Part shown: one piece after another, positions 25,086 to 33,982 of the stretch
How positions within the stretch are numbered: the stretch's first letter is position 1
Layout: each line of letters starts with the position of its first letter
Assembly (NCBI RefSeq): GCF_040654195.1
Contig: NZ_JBFAHM010000025.1
Location: forward strand, 13,792-77,791
Origin: Hamadaea sp013361475
GTDB lineage: Bacteria > Actinomycetota > Actinomycetes > Mycobacteriales > Micromonosporaceae
Direction: 5' to 3'
DNA length: 64,000 bases
Notes under the pieces: generated by a model
The model's database searches: none
What the model was told of the DNA's origin: nothing
Seen by the model: only the letters and a program-made list of their open reading frames with translations
Translations under genes and position numbers: made by a program

Positions 25086-25099
25086 TGCAAACGGTTGCA
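25086..25099. promoter_or_regulatory. LacI/GalR-family operator upstream of pectinase gene
   Basis: TGCAAACGGTTGCA fits the LacI-family consensus TGNAANCGNTTNCA at every fixed position. It lies 10 bp after rsmE and 125 bp before the pectinase ATG. No LacI-type regulator is in the window, so the regulator must act in trans. Confidence 0.65.
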
Positions 25100-25223
25100 A
25101 ACCTCGACGACCTAGTCGGATAAGTCGGCTTGACAGGCCACTTCGGCGGCGATCAAGCTATTCGATACATCTGCATGTGCAGAATTATTGGTGGGTCCGG
25201 TCGGCTTTCGTAACGTGCTCGGC

Positions 25224-27476
25224 ATGCGTACGACACGTCTGGTGCTCGCCGTCTCGCTCGTCGCCCTCGGGCTGACCGCCGGGCCGGCCCCCGCCACCGC
25301 CCAGGGTCCCCAGGCCGGCCCCGGCCGTGACGCCTTGCCCGCCGACGACGGATGGGCGTCGGCGACGACGGGGACGACCGGTGGGGGAGCGGCCGACGCC
25401 GCGCACACCTTCGTCGTACGCGACCGAGCCGGGCTGATCGCCGCGCTCGGCGACGGCACCGACACCGCGCCCCGGATGGTCTACGTGGCAGGCAAGGTCG
25501 ACGGCGACGCCGCCCCGGACAACTGCGCGAAGTACGCCGACCCCGGCTACACACGGGAGGCGTACCTCGCGGCGTACGACCCGGCGGTGTGGGGCCGGAC
25601 GACGAAGCCGAGTGGCCCGCTCGAGACCGCTCGCGCGGCCTCCCAGGCGAGGCAGTCCGCCGACACGAAGATCCGGGTCTACGGCAACACCACGATCTAC
25701 GGCCTCGGTGGCGGCGCTCGCCTGTCCGGGATGAACCTGATGCTCAGCGCGGCCGACAACGTGGTGATCCGCAACCTCGACATCGAGGCCCCCGTCGACT
25801 GCTTCCCGAGCTGGGACCCGACCGACGGCGCCGAGGGCAACTGGAACTCCGAGTACGACGCGATCACGCTGACCTACGCGTCGACGCACGTCTGGATCGA
25901 CCACAACACCTTCAGCGACGGCCGCTATCCCGACTCCACCCAGCCGCTCTACTTCGGACGGCCCTATCAATGGCACGACGGCCTCGTCGACCTGATCCGG
26001 GGCAGCGACTTCGTGACGATGTCGTGGAACGTCTTCGCCGACCACGACAAGACCCACCTCATCGGCAACACCGACAAGACCACCAACGGCGACGAGGGCA
26101 AGCTGCACGTCACCATTCACCACAACATCTATCGCAACTCCGGCCAGCGGGTGCCACGCGTACGCTTCGGCCAGGTCGACGTCTACGACAACCTGTATCA
26201 GGTCACCGATCCCGACGCGTACTCCTACAGCTGGGGCGTCGGCGTCAACTCGGCCATCGTCGCCCAGCACAACGCCTTCGAACTGGCCGACGGCGTCGAC
26301 CCCGCGAAGATCATCAAGTACTGGAAGGGCACCGCGATAACGGCGTCGGACAACCTCGTGAACGGCGCTGTCGTGGATCTGCTTTCGGCGTACAACTCGG
26401 CGAATGTAGAGCAGCTCGGCGCCGACGCCGGCTGGACCCCGACCCTGCGCGCCACCGTGCACGCGCCCGCCCAGCTGGCGCGAGTGTTGCGCGACCTGGC
26501 GGGGGCGGGTCGCGCGGGCCGTGAGGAGACCATCACGGTCGACCCGGCCGGCGAGTTCCCGACCGTGCAGTCCGCGGTGGACGCCGCACCCACCGGCAGC
26601 CCTGCTCGCGTCACCATCCGGGTCCGTCCCGGCGTGTATCGCGGCACCGTCACGGTGCCCACGGACAAGCCGAACCTCGCGATCGTCGGCACGACCGGCC
26701 GGGCCGCCGACGTGGTGATCGTCGAGAACCACTGCAACGGCTGCCTCAAGCCGGACGGCACGACCTACGGCACCACCGGAAGCGCGACGGTCACCTTGAA
26801 GGGCAGCGACTTCATCGCGCGGGACGTCACGTTCGCCAACGACTTCGACGAGGCCGGGCATCCGGAGATCAGCGGCAAGCAGGCGGTCGCGGTGAAGACG
26901 ACCGGCGACCGGATCCTGTTCGACAACGTGCGGTTCCTCGGCAACCAGGACACGCTCTACGTCGACACCGCCGTCGTCACCGCGACCGCCCGGGTCTACG
27001 TTCGCAACTCCTACGTGGAGGGCGACGTCGACTTCATCTTCGGCCGCGCCACCGCCGTCTTCGACCACGTACGCATCCATGGCCTCGACCGCGGGCTGAA
27101 CCCGGCCGGCTACTTCACCGCGGCGAGCACACAGCTCTTCAACCCGCACGGCTTCCTGATCATCCACTCGACGCTGACCAGCGACGCCCCGGCGCAGAGC
27201 TACTACCTCGGCCGCCCCTGGCACCCGAGCAACGACCCGAACGCCCAGGCCCAGGTCGTCATCCGCGACAGCAGCCTGCCCGCCGCGATCAAGAGCGCAC
27301 CGTGGACCGACATGTCCGGATTCTCCTGGCGCGACGCCCGGTTCGGCGAATACGCCAACACCGGACCCGGCGCGCTGCCGCCCGGGTCCCCGGACGCCGA
27401 CCGGCCGCAGGTGACCGACCCGGCGTCGTTCACCATCCCCGCCTACCTGGCCGACTGGACCCCCTCCCCCTGCTGA
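25224..27476 (+). CDS. Secreted pectate lyase (PL1) - pectin methylesterase (CE8) fusion
   Basis: 750 residues with a signal peptide (MRTTRLVLAVSLVALGLTAG then PAPATAQ). Domain 1 (about 40-420) is a PL1 right-handed beta-helix: WIDHNTFSDGRY, DGLVDLIRGSDFVTMSWNVF, and the catalytic-Arg region SGQRVPRVRFGQVDVYDN. Domain 2 (about 430-750) is a CE8 pectinesterase: TVQSAVDAAPTGSPARVTIR, FLGNQDTLYVDTA, the catalytic Asp in VEGDVDFIFGRA, and YYLGRPWHP. The protein should de-esterify and cleave homogalacturonan in one polypeptide. ATG 25224 begins the signal peptide. It is monocistronic behind the LacI-type operator and sits within housekeeping genes, as an acquired plant-polymer function might. Confidence 0.92.
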   Translation: MRTTRLVLAVSLVALGLTAGPAPATAQGPQAGPGRDALPADDGWASATTGTTGGGAADAAHTFVVRDRAGLIAALGDGTDTAPRMVYVAGKVDGDAAPDNCAKYADPGYTREAYLAAYDPAVWGRTTKPSGPLETARAASQARQSADTKIRVYGNTTIYGLGGGARLSGMNLMLSAADNVVIRNLDIEAPVDCFPSWDPTDGAEGNWNSEYDAITLTYASTHVWIDHNTFSDGRYPDSTQPLYFGRPYQWHDGLVDLIRGSDFVTMSWNVFADHDKTHLIGNTDKTTNGDEGKLHVTIHHNIYRNSGQRVPRVRFGQVDVYDNLYQVTDPDAYSYSWGVGVNSAIVAQHNAFELADGVDPAKIIKYWKGTAITASDNLVNGAVVDLLSAYNSANVEQLGADAGWTPTLRATVHAPAQLARVLRDLAGAGRAGREETITVDPAGEFPTVQSAVDAAPTGSPARVTIRVRPGVYRGTVTVPTDKPNLAIVGTTGRAADVVIVENHCNGCLKPDGTTYGTTGSATVTLKGSDFIARDVTFANDFDEAGHPEISGKQAVAVKTTGDRILFDNVRFLGNQDTLYVDTAVVTATARVYVRNSYVEGDVDFIFGRATAVFDHVRIHGLDRGLNPAGYFTAASTQLFNPHGFLIIHSTLTSDAPAQSYYLGRPWHPSNDPNAQAQVVIRDSSLPAAIKSAPWTDMSGFSWRDARFGEYANTGPGALPPGSPDADRPQVTDPASFTIPAYLADWTPSPC

Positions 27477-27593
27477 CCCACCCCGACTCCCTCCCTTCCC
27501 GCGCGATCATGAACTAACGGGCGTGATCGACCGGCCTGTCGTGTCCGTAGCTGCCTGATCGATTCCCTGAGCAGGTGATCGACTCGTGGGTCG

Positions 27594-27599
27594 TATATT
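27594..27599 (+). promoter_or_regulatory. Candidate -10 box for leaderless HIT gene
   Basis: TATATT ends 7 bp before GTG 27607, placing the expected transcription start at or next to the start codon. No convincing -35 hexamer lies 17-18 bp upstream. Confidence 0.4.
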
Positions 27600-27606
27600 G
27601 CTGAAC

Positions 27607-27948
27607 GTGACCGATTGCCTGTTCTGCCGGATCGTGGCGGGCGAGATCCCCGCGACCGTGGTGTACGAGACCGACGCCGTGCTCGCCTTCCGCGACATCC
27701 GGCCGAAGGCCCCCGTCCACGTCCTGGTGATCACGAAGCAGCACTTCGACGACGTCCTGGCGCTGGCGTCCGATCCCGCCGCCGCGAGCGCGCTGCTCGC
27801 CGCGGTCGCGGAGGTGGCGCGGGCGGAGGGTGTCGTCGAGCCCGGTTTCCGGACGATCTTCAACACCGGGCCGGACAGCGGCATGGAGGTGCCGCACGTG
27901 CACGCCCACGTGCTGGCCGGGCGTCCGCTGGGTGCGCTCGCGGGCTGA
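27607..27948 (+). CDS. HIT family nucleotide hydrolase/transferase
   Basis: 113 residues, HINT-like. It begins VTDCLFCRIVAGEIPATVVY, and the catalytic histidine triad is HVHAHVLAG. FRDIRPKAPVHVLVITKQHF is the conserved central strand. These small proteins hydrolyse purine nucleoside phosphoramidates or related adenylates. GTG 27607 is preferred because the family starts here and TATATT lies 7 bp upstream, suggesting a leaderless transcript; GTG 27586 is an in-frame alternative. It stands first in the phoH-ybeY-corC series. Confidence 0.92.
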   Translation: MTDCLFCRIVAGEIPATVVYETDAVLAFRDIRPKAPVHVLVITKQHFDDVLALASDPAAASALLAAVAEVARAEGVVEPGFRTIFNTGPDSGMEVPHVHAHVLAGRPLGALAG

Positions 27949-28139
27949 TCCACCCCGCTCGAACGGGCGTACGGGGAATGTGGCGGCGGCCGGCGACGTT
28001 TTCCTCCAGATCAGGGCGGGAATTCCGGTGGCGACGCCCGGTACCATGGAGTCCACCGGACGCCGGAGTGCCCGGGAAGTGCGCCGGGAGCCGGCAGGGA
28101 GCAGGGAGAGCAGGTGCGAGAAGGCCGTAGCGCCAGCCC

Positions 28140-29186
<1,047 letters not shown>

Positions 29187-29257
29187 ACCTGCCCCGGTGG
29201 TCCGGCGAAAGCCGGGCCGCCGGGAACGAGGTCGGCCCGATGAAGGAAAATGACGCC

Positions 29258-29776
29258 ATGTCCATCGAGATCGCCAACGAGTCCGGCTTCGAGGTCGACG
29301 CCGACGAGATCGTCGCCGTCGCCCGGCACGCCCTCGACGAGATGGGCGTGAACCCGCTCGCCGAGCTGTCCGTGCTGCTGGTCGACGTCGACTACATGAC
29401 CGAGCTGAACCACCGCTGGATGGGCGGCGACGGCCCGACCGACGTCCTGGCGTTCCCGATGGACGAGGAGACGATCGACCACGGTCCGGCCGAGGGACGG
29501 GCCGAGCCCGCGCTGCTCGGCGACATCGTGCTCTGCCCCGAGGTGGCCAGCCGTCAGGCGGCCCAGTTCGGCTCCGACGACCCGCGGATGCGCCAGCCCG
29601 ACGCGCCCGCCCCGACGCCGTCGCCCGACTACACCATGGCCAACGAGCTGCAGATGTTGACCGTCCACGGCGTACTGCACCTGCTCGGCTTCGACCACGC
29701 CGAGCCTGAGGAGGAGCGCGAGATGTTCGGCCTGCAGGCCAAGCTGCTCAACAGTTGGCGGGGGCGCGGCCGCTGA
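29258..29776 (+). CDS. ybeY: Endoribonuclease YbeY (16S rRNA 3' maturation)
   Basis: 172 residues. The zinc triad is HGVLHLLGFDH, followed by the acidic EPEEEREMF. The conserved LSVLLVDVDYMTELNHRWMG and GPTDVLAFPMDE are present. A 25-residue insert (SDDPRMRQPDAPAPTPSPDY) sits before the active-site helix, as in many actinobacteria. ATG 29258 is chosen because GAAGGA lies 10 bases upstream; ATG 29240 is an in-frame alternative. Its stop overlaps the corC-type ATG (TGATG). Confidence 0.94.
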   Translation: MSIEIANESGFEVDADEIVAVARHALDEMGVNPLAELSVLLVDVDYMTELNHRWMGGDGPTDVLAFPMDEETIDHGPAEGRAEPALLGDIVLCPEVASRQAAQFGSDDPRMRQPDAPAPTPSPDYTMANELQMLTVHGVLHLLGFDHAEPEEEREMFGLQAKLLNSWRGRGR

Positions 29777-31041
29777 TGTCCGACGGTCCGTTGATCTGGA
29801 CGGCGGCAGCGCTCGTTGTCGTCGCCGGGTTGGTGGCCATGACGGAGGCCGCGCTCGGCGTGGTGTCTCCGGCCCGCGCCGGTGAGATGGCCAAGGAGGG
29901 TCAGCGGGGCGCCGCGACTCTCCAAGTCATCGCCGGCGACGTGGTACGCCACCTCAACCTGTTGCTGCTTCTGCGGATGGCGTGCGAACTCGTCGCCACC
30001 GTCATGGTCACCCTCGTCGCCGTGGACGCCTTCGGCACGGCTTGGGGCGCCACCTTCACCGCCGCCGTGATGACGGTGATCCTGTTCGTCGTCATCGGCG
30101 TCGCGCCGCGCACGATCGGCCGCCAGCACGCGTACCGGGTCGGGCGGTATGCCGCGCCCATCGTGTTCTGGCTCAGCCGGGTCCTCGGCCCGCTGACCCG
30201 CCTGCTGATCGTCCTGGGCAACGTGCTCACGCCCGGCAAGGGCTTCCGCGAGGGACCCTTCGCCACCCAGGTCGAGCTGCGGGAACTCGTCGACCTCGCG
30301 GAGCAGCGGGGCGTCGTCGAGCACGGCGAACGTCAGATGATCCACTCCGTCTTCGCCCTCGGCGAGACCATCGCCCGCGAGGTCATGGTGCCCCGGACCG
30401 AGATGGTCTGGATCGAGAGCGGCAAGACCCTGCGCCAGGCGCTGCAGCTCGCGCTGCGTTCCGGCTTCTCGCGTATCCCGGTCGTCGGCGAGTCCATCGA
30501 CGACGTGCTCGGCGTCGTCTACCTCAAGGACCTGGCCCGCGCCCTGACCGGCGGATACGACGAAGGCACCACGGTCGGCCGGGTCATGCGGGAGGCGGTC
30601 TTCACGCCCGAGTCCAAGCCGATCGACGACCTGCTCGCCGAGATGCAGGCCGCCCGGACGCACATGGCCGTCGTCATCGACGAATACGGCGGCACCGCCG
30701 GCCTCATCGCGATCGAGGACATCCTGGAGGAGATCGTCGGCGAGATCACCGACGAGTACGACGTGGAGCGTCCGCCGATCGAACACCTCCCCGACGGCGC
30801 GGTCCGCGTATCGGCGCGGCTGCCGGTCGAGGACCTCGGCGAGATCTTCGACGTGGAACTTCCGGCCAACGAGGTGGAGACGGTCGCCGGCCTGCTGGCC
30901 CAGGCCCTCGGCCGAGTGCCGATCCCCGGCGCGAGCGCCGAGGTCGGCGGCCTCACCCTCACCGCGGAGGGCGCGACCGGCCGGCGCAACCGCATCGACA
31001 CCGTGCTGGTCACGCCGCAGAAGGAGCTGCAGGATGCCTGA
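29776..31041 (+). CDS. CNNM/CorC-type transporter-associated protein (hemolysin C family)
   Basis: 421 residues. The N-terminal DUF21 membrane domain (about 1-150) contains several hydrophobic segments, including LLLLLRMACELVATVMVTLV. It is followed by HGERQMIHSVFALGETIARE, a CBS pair (about 200-320; MVPRTEMVWIESGKTLRQAL and VVIDEYGGTAGLIAIEDILE) and the C-terminal CorC_HlyC domain (SARLPVEDLGEIFDVELPAN). The family is linked to Mg/Co homeostasis; the name hemolysin is historical. It overlaps ybeY at its start and the next gene by 8 bp. Confidence 0.93.
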   Translation: MSDGPLIWTAAALVVVAGLVAMTEAALGVVSPARAGEMAKEGQRGAATLQVIAGDVVRHLNLLLLLRMACELVATVMVTLVAVDAFGTAWGATFTAAVMTVILFVVIGVAPRTIGRQHAYRVGRYAAPIVFWLSRVLGPLTRLLIVLGNVLTPGKGFREGPFATQVELRELVDLAEQRGVVEHGERQMIHSVFALGETIAREVMVPRTEMVWIESGKTLRQALQLALRSGFSRIPVVGESIDDVLGVVYLKDLARALTGGYDEGTTVGRVMREAVFTPESKPIDDLLAEMQAARTHMAVVIDEYGGTAGLIAIEDILEEIVGEITDEYDVERPPIEHLPDGAVRVSARLPVEDLGEIFDVELPANEVETVAGLLAQALGRVPIPGASAEVGGLTLTAEGATGRRNRIDTVLVTPQKELQDA

Positions 31042-31402
31042 CACCCCCGCCCTCGCGCCCGCGCCCGCCGAACTCACGGCCGAGGACGCGAAGCTGGTCA
31101 CCCTCGCCCGGTCGGCGCGGGCTCGCGTCGCCGCTCTGGAAGGGGCGGCGGTACGCGATCAGGACGGCCGGACCTACACCGGAGTGACGGTCGCCCTGCC
31201 CTCGTTCGGCCTGGGCGCCCTGCAACTGGCCGTGGCCGCCGCCGTGGCCGCGGGAGCCGCCACGCTGGAGGCGGCGGCCCTGGTGACCGAGGCGAGCACG
31301 CTCGACGCGCAGAACGCGGCCGCCGTACGCGACCTGTCGGGCTCCGCCCCCGTCTACCTCGCCGACGCGACCGGCAAGGCGTTCGCCGTCCTGTCGGAGT
31401 GA
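31034..31402 (+). CDS. Cytidine-deaminase-fold protein lacking catalytic residues
   Basis: 122 residues. It follows corC with an 8-bp overlap, where a cytidine-deaminase-like gene is usual in actinomycetes. The segment AAVRDQDGRTYTGVTVALPS with GLGALQLAVAAAVAAGA resembles deaminase strands and the helix that should carry HAE, but here the helix reads LQLAVAAAVA. No PCxxC follows, and the protein has no cysteine or histidine at all. Zinc binding and deamination are therefore not possible by the known mechanism. It may be a scaffold or nucleotide-sensing relic. Confidence 0.75.
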   Translation: MPDTPALAPAPAELTAEDAKLVTLARSARARVAALEGAAVRDQDGRTYTGVTVALPSFGLGALQLAVAAAVAAGAATLEAAALVTEASTLDAQNAAAVRDLSGSAPVYLADATGKAFAVLSE

Positions 31403-31411
31403 GTGGTCGGT

Positions 31412-31437
31412 GCCCGGCCCGAGTCGGTGGGCCGGGC
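31412..31437. terminator. Bidirectional terminator at left edge of the accessory cluster
   Basis: A perfect 9-bp stem, GCCCGGCCC / GGGCCGGGC, with an 8-nt loop, filling the 37-bp gap between the convergent deaminase-like gene and the first cluster gene. Confidence 0.8.
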
Positions 31438-31439
31438 GG

Positions 31440-32519
31440 TCAGGCGCCGGCTCGGCATCGTTCGGCGAAGAGGGCACGGTTGCGCTCGTCCACGTGTACG
31501 AGTTCGTCCGCCATCCGCTGCTGCGTGGCCGGATCCAAGGCTCGAAGATAGACGTGGCCTTCCTCGAAAAGGCAGCCGCGCTGGACTTTGGCCCAGTGCG
31601 ATCCCTTGCCGAAGTGCACCCGTTCGCAGCCGGCGGCCGCGGCCCGCCGCACCGATTCGACGTAAACGAGATTGCCGTAGAGCCGGGTCCACTCCTCGAC
31701 CTGGGGATCCCGCCCGTAGCGCAGCATGTGCATGACGCCGTGCCCGAGGACGGCCGCCGCGAAGCCGACGATCGAGTCGTTCCGGCGGGCCAGCATCATC
31801 CGCTGCGGACCGACCAGGCGGCGGAACGCCTGGAAGGACTCCGGGGTGAACTCCGGCTCACCGCGTCGGTACTTCGTCATCAGGTGAGCGTGCAGTTCGG
31901 CGAGGCGCTCGGCGTACTCGTCGTAGTCGGCCACGTCCTCGATCTGGATGCCACTGCGGGCGAGCCGGTTGGCGTCTTTGCGGAAATGCTTGCGTGGTCC
32001 GGGGGGAAGGCTCGCGAGGAACTCCTCCATGGTGGACCCGGCGATGGGAAGGAAGAAGTCGCCCTCGTAGAAGGCGGACGCGAAGCCGGACTCGATCAGT
32101 GCGTCGCGGGTGGGCCGATCAGACCCGAGCACGAAGGAATACACCACCGCGGTCAGGCCCTCGGCTCGCGCCCAGTCCACGATCTGCTCGCTCATCCGGG
32201 CGCGGGACTCGGCGTCGCGCCCGAAGATCCGCGAACGCAGCCGCAGCGGAACGTTGACCACCAGGTGCGGGCCGACGGGGGATGCCGTCGGCCCGAGGAA
32301 TTCGTCCAGACGGAAGGTGAGGGGGATGGGTGACTGGTAGACGTAACCGACCGTGAAGGCGGACAGTCCGTCGGCGTCTCGTTCGTAGAAGTACACGGTG
32401 CGTGCGCGTGCGCCGTGCGAAGCTTCGACGAAGGTGAGGAAACCCGCGCTGTAGAGACAATCGCCCAGGCTCTCCAACTCCTCCTGGGAGAAGTCTCGGA
32501 CCGTCTCAGTGACCTTCAC
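31440..32519 (-). CDS. FemAB/BioF2-fold acyl- or aminoacyltransferase, cluster left arm
   Basis: 359 residues with a tandem GNAT fold of the FemAB/BioF2-like superfamily, which includes tRNA-dependent aminoacyltransferases and acyl-CoA-dependent enzymes. The second GNAT half shows PRKHFRKDANRLARSG, EFTPESFQAFRRLV, ARRNDSIVGFAAAVLG and the signature FGKGSHWAKVQRGC near residue 315. The same signature (YGTESFGAKLQRGC) ends the divergent gene at 33983, so the two are paralogues. The donor (aminoacyl-tRNA or acyl-CoA) cannot be read. GTG 32519 follows GGGAGGCGG, 10 bp after the threonine-aldolase-like gene, with which it forms a two-gene operon. Confidence 0.8.
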   Translation of the reverse strand: MKVTETVRDFSQEELESLGDCLYSAGFLTFVEASHGARARTVYFYERDADGLSAFTVGYVYQSPIPLTFRLDEFLGPTASPVGPHLVVNVPLRLRSRIFGRDAESRARMSEQIVDWARAEGLTAVVYSFVLGSDRPTRDALIESGFASAFYEGDFFLPIAGSTMEEFLASLPPGPRKHFRKDANRLARSGIQIEDVADYDEYAERLAELHAHLMTKYRRGEPEFTPESFQAFRRLVGPQRMMLARRNDSIVGFAAAVLGHGVMHMLRYGRDPQVEEWTRLYGNLVYVESVRRAAAAGCERVHFGKGSHWAKVQRGCLFEEGHVYLRALDPATQQRMADELVHVDERNRALFAERCRAGA

Positions 32520-32529
32520 TCCGCCTCCC

Positions 32530-33648
32530 TCACTCGAGCGCGCTTCTCGCAGGTAGGCGGGACAGGAGTAGTTCTCCAGCCCGGTGGACCTCCTCGGCTG
32601 ACCATGAGGTGGCGTCGGCTCCGACCGAGACCTCCGCCATGCTCACACCGCCGGGCGGCTGTTCGGTCCAGCCGCCGATGAAGCGCAGCCCGTCCTGCTC
32701 GACCATCGTGAGGAAGGCTTCCTCCAGGTCGCCGGCCACGTGTGGCAGCCAGAGCTGGAACTGCTGAGTGTGGGGCGGATCGGGAAAGACGCGGGCTCCC
32801 GGAAGTCCGGCGAGGACCGTCGCCACCGTCCGGGCGTGCGCGGCGTACTCGCGCAGGCGCGGGAGTTCCTGGTCCAGTCCGATGAGCGCGCTCAGGATGT
32901 GCGGCCACTGGATGAGAATCTGCCCGCCGTAGCGGTGCCGCCACGCCTTCGCCTCGGCGACGAACTCCGCCGAGCCGGCCAGCGCGGCACCTCCGAATGC
33001 GGCCAGGGACTTGTAGAACGAGACGTAGACGCTGTCGGCCAGGTCGGCGACGACGGGCAGATCCCGGTCGAACCAGGTCGTGCAGTCCCAGAGCCGAGCA
33101 CCGTCGAAATGCACCGAGAAACCGCGGTCGCGGGCGGCCGCACACAACTCGGTGAGCTCCTCGAAGGTCGGCAGCAGGAATCCGGCTCGCCGCAAGGGCA
33201 GTTCGACGACGAGGGACGAGATCGGTTCGGCGAGCTCGCGTATCTCCTGCGCGGTCGGAGATCGGCGTGCCGTCGTGGGCCAGATAGACCGCAGCCCGGA
33301 CACCGCCGCATACGCCTTGCGCTCCTCCGCCTCGATGTGACCGAGCGGGTGGAGGCCGACGGCCGGATTGCCCGTGCGTTCGGCCCACACCCGCAGCGCG
33401 ATCTGCTGGGCCATCGTGCCGGTCGGGAAGTAGGCCGCCGCGGGCTTGCCGAGCAGAGCGGCCACCCGATCTTCGAGTTCGCGGACTATTCCGTCGCCAT
33501 AGGCGTCCTGGGGCCGATCGAGATACGCGTCGCCCCTGCCGAGTTCGGCGAGCATCTCGCCGACGGTGAGCGGGCGGCGACCCATGAAGAGTCGCACGTC
33601 CTTTCTGGACGCGTCGAAAAGCCGACGCTCGTTATCCGCCGAAGCCAT
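32530..33648 (-). CDS. Threonine-aldolase/beta-eliminating-lyase family PLP enzyme
   Basis: 372 residues, fold type I PLP enzyme. The Schiff-base lysine is in YVSFYKSLAAFGGAALAG. The PLP-contact segments are AAYFPTGTMAQQIALRVWAE and VHFDGARLWDCTTWF (the HxDGAR motif of L-threonine aldolases). It is somewhat long and diverges in the middle (LRSIWPTTARRSPTAQEIRE). It probably makes or breaks a beta-hydroxy amino acid (aldol or retro-aldol with glycine or another donor). As the first gene of the left arm it is divergent from the right arm, with which it shares a 334-bp promoter region. Confidence 0.85.
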   Translation of the reverse strand: MASADNERRLFDASRKDVRLFMGRRPLTVGEMLAELGRGDAYLDRPQDAYGDGIVRELEDRVAALLGKPAAAYFPTGTMAQQIALRVWAERTGNPAVGLHPLGHIEAEERKAYAAVSGLRSIWPTTARRSPTAQEIRELAEPISSLVVELPLRRAGFLLPTFEELTELCAAARDRGFSVHFDGARLWDCTTWFDRDLPVVADLADSVYVSFYKSLAAFGGAALAGSAEFVAEAKAWRHRYGGQILIQWPHILSALIGLDQELPRLREYAAHARTVATVLAGLPGARVFPDPPHTQQFQLWLPHVAGDLEEAFLTMVEQDGLRFIGGWTEQPPGGVSMAEVSVGADATSWSAEEVHRAGELLLSRLPARSALE

Positions 33649-33982
33649 TTCTCGTCCCCCGTTTGGACGTAGCGATCGGCGTCACCCTACCGCAGTCGAG
33701 CGACTTGCGCATCGCGTCGGAATTCTCGGGAAGCGGAGTTGTCGACACAGTGTGACGCCGGCCGGCACGCGCCGGGCGAACCCCGTTGCCCGGAAGCGTT
33801 TCCATGGAGATCGTCGATGACTCATCGGCTACGAGGGCATCGTCCGTTGGTACATCGATGCAGGTCAACAAATAGGTCTTGCGAACCGGTCCTGCGGTCC
33901 GGCACAATACCGGCGTCTCACGACATCGACGGGGGACGACGGCCTCGCGGCCGGCTTCGCCGTGCGTCGAGGACTGTCCGCG
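33649..33982. other. Divergent control region of the accessory cluster
   Basis: 334 bp between the PLP enzyme start (33648, leftward) and the chosen start of the right arm (33983). A promoter-like pair for the right arm is TTGCGA (33879-33884), 18 bp, CACAAT (33903-33908). No palindrome or known operator was found. The DNA is less G+C-rich than its surroundings, and this continues into the first 150 bp of the following gene. Confidence 0.5.
33879..33908 (+). promoter_or_regulatory. Candidate promoter of cluster right arm
   Basis: TTGCGA at 33879-33884 and CACAAT at 33903-33908, 18-bp spacing, predicting transcription from about 33915. It is 75 bp before ATG 33983. Judged by eye only. Confidence 0.35.

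Noticed and set aside
25185..27224. 679-codon open frame on the minus strand opposite the pectinase gene
   Set aside because: Biased composition (Val/Asp/Gly/Arg) and exact coextension with the pectinase gene, whose domains are unmistakable.
31034..31402. Cytidine deaminase activity for the gene after corC
   Set aside because: All zinc-binding and catalytic residues are missing.
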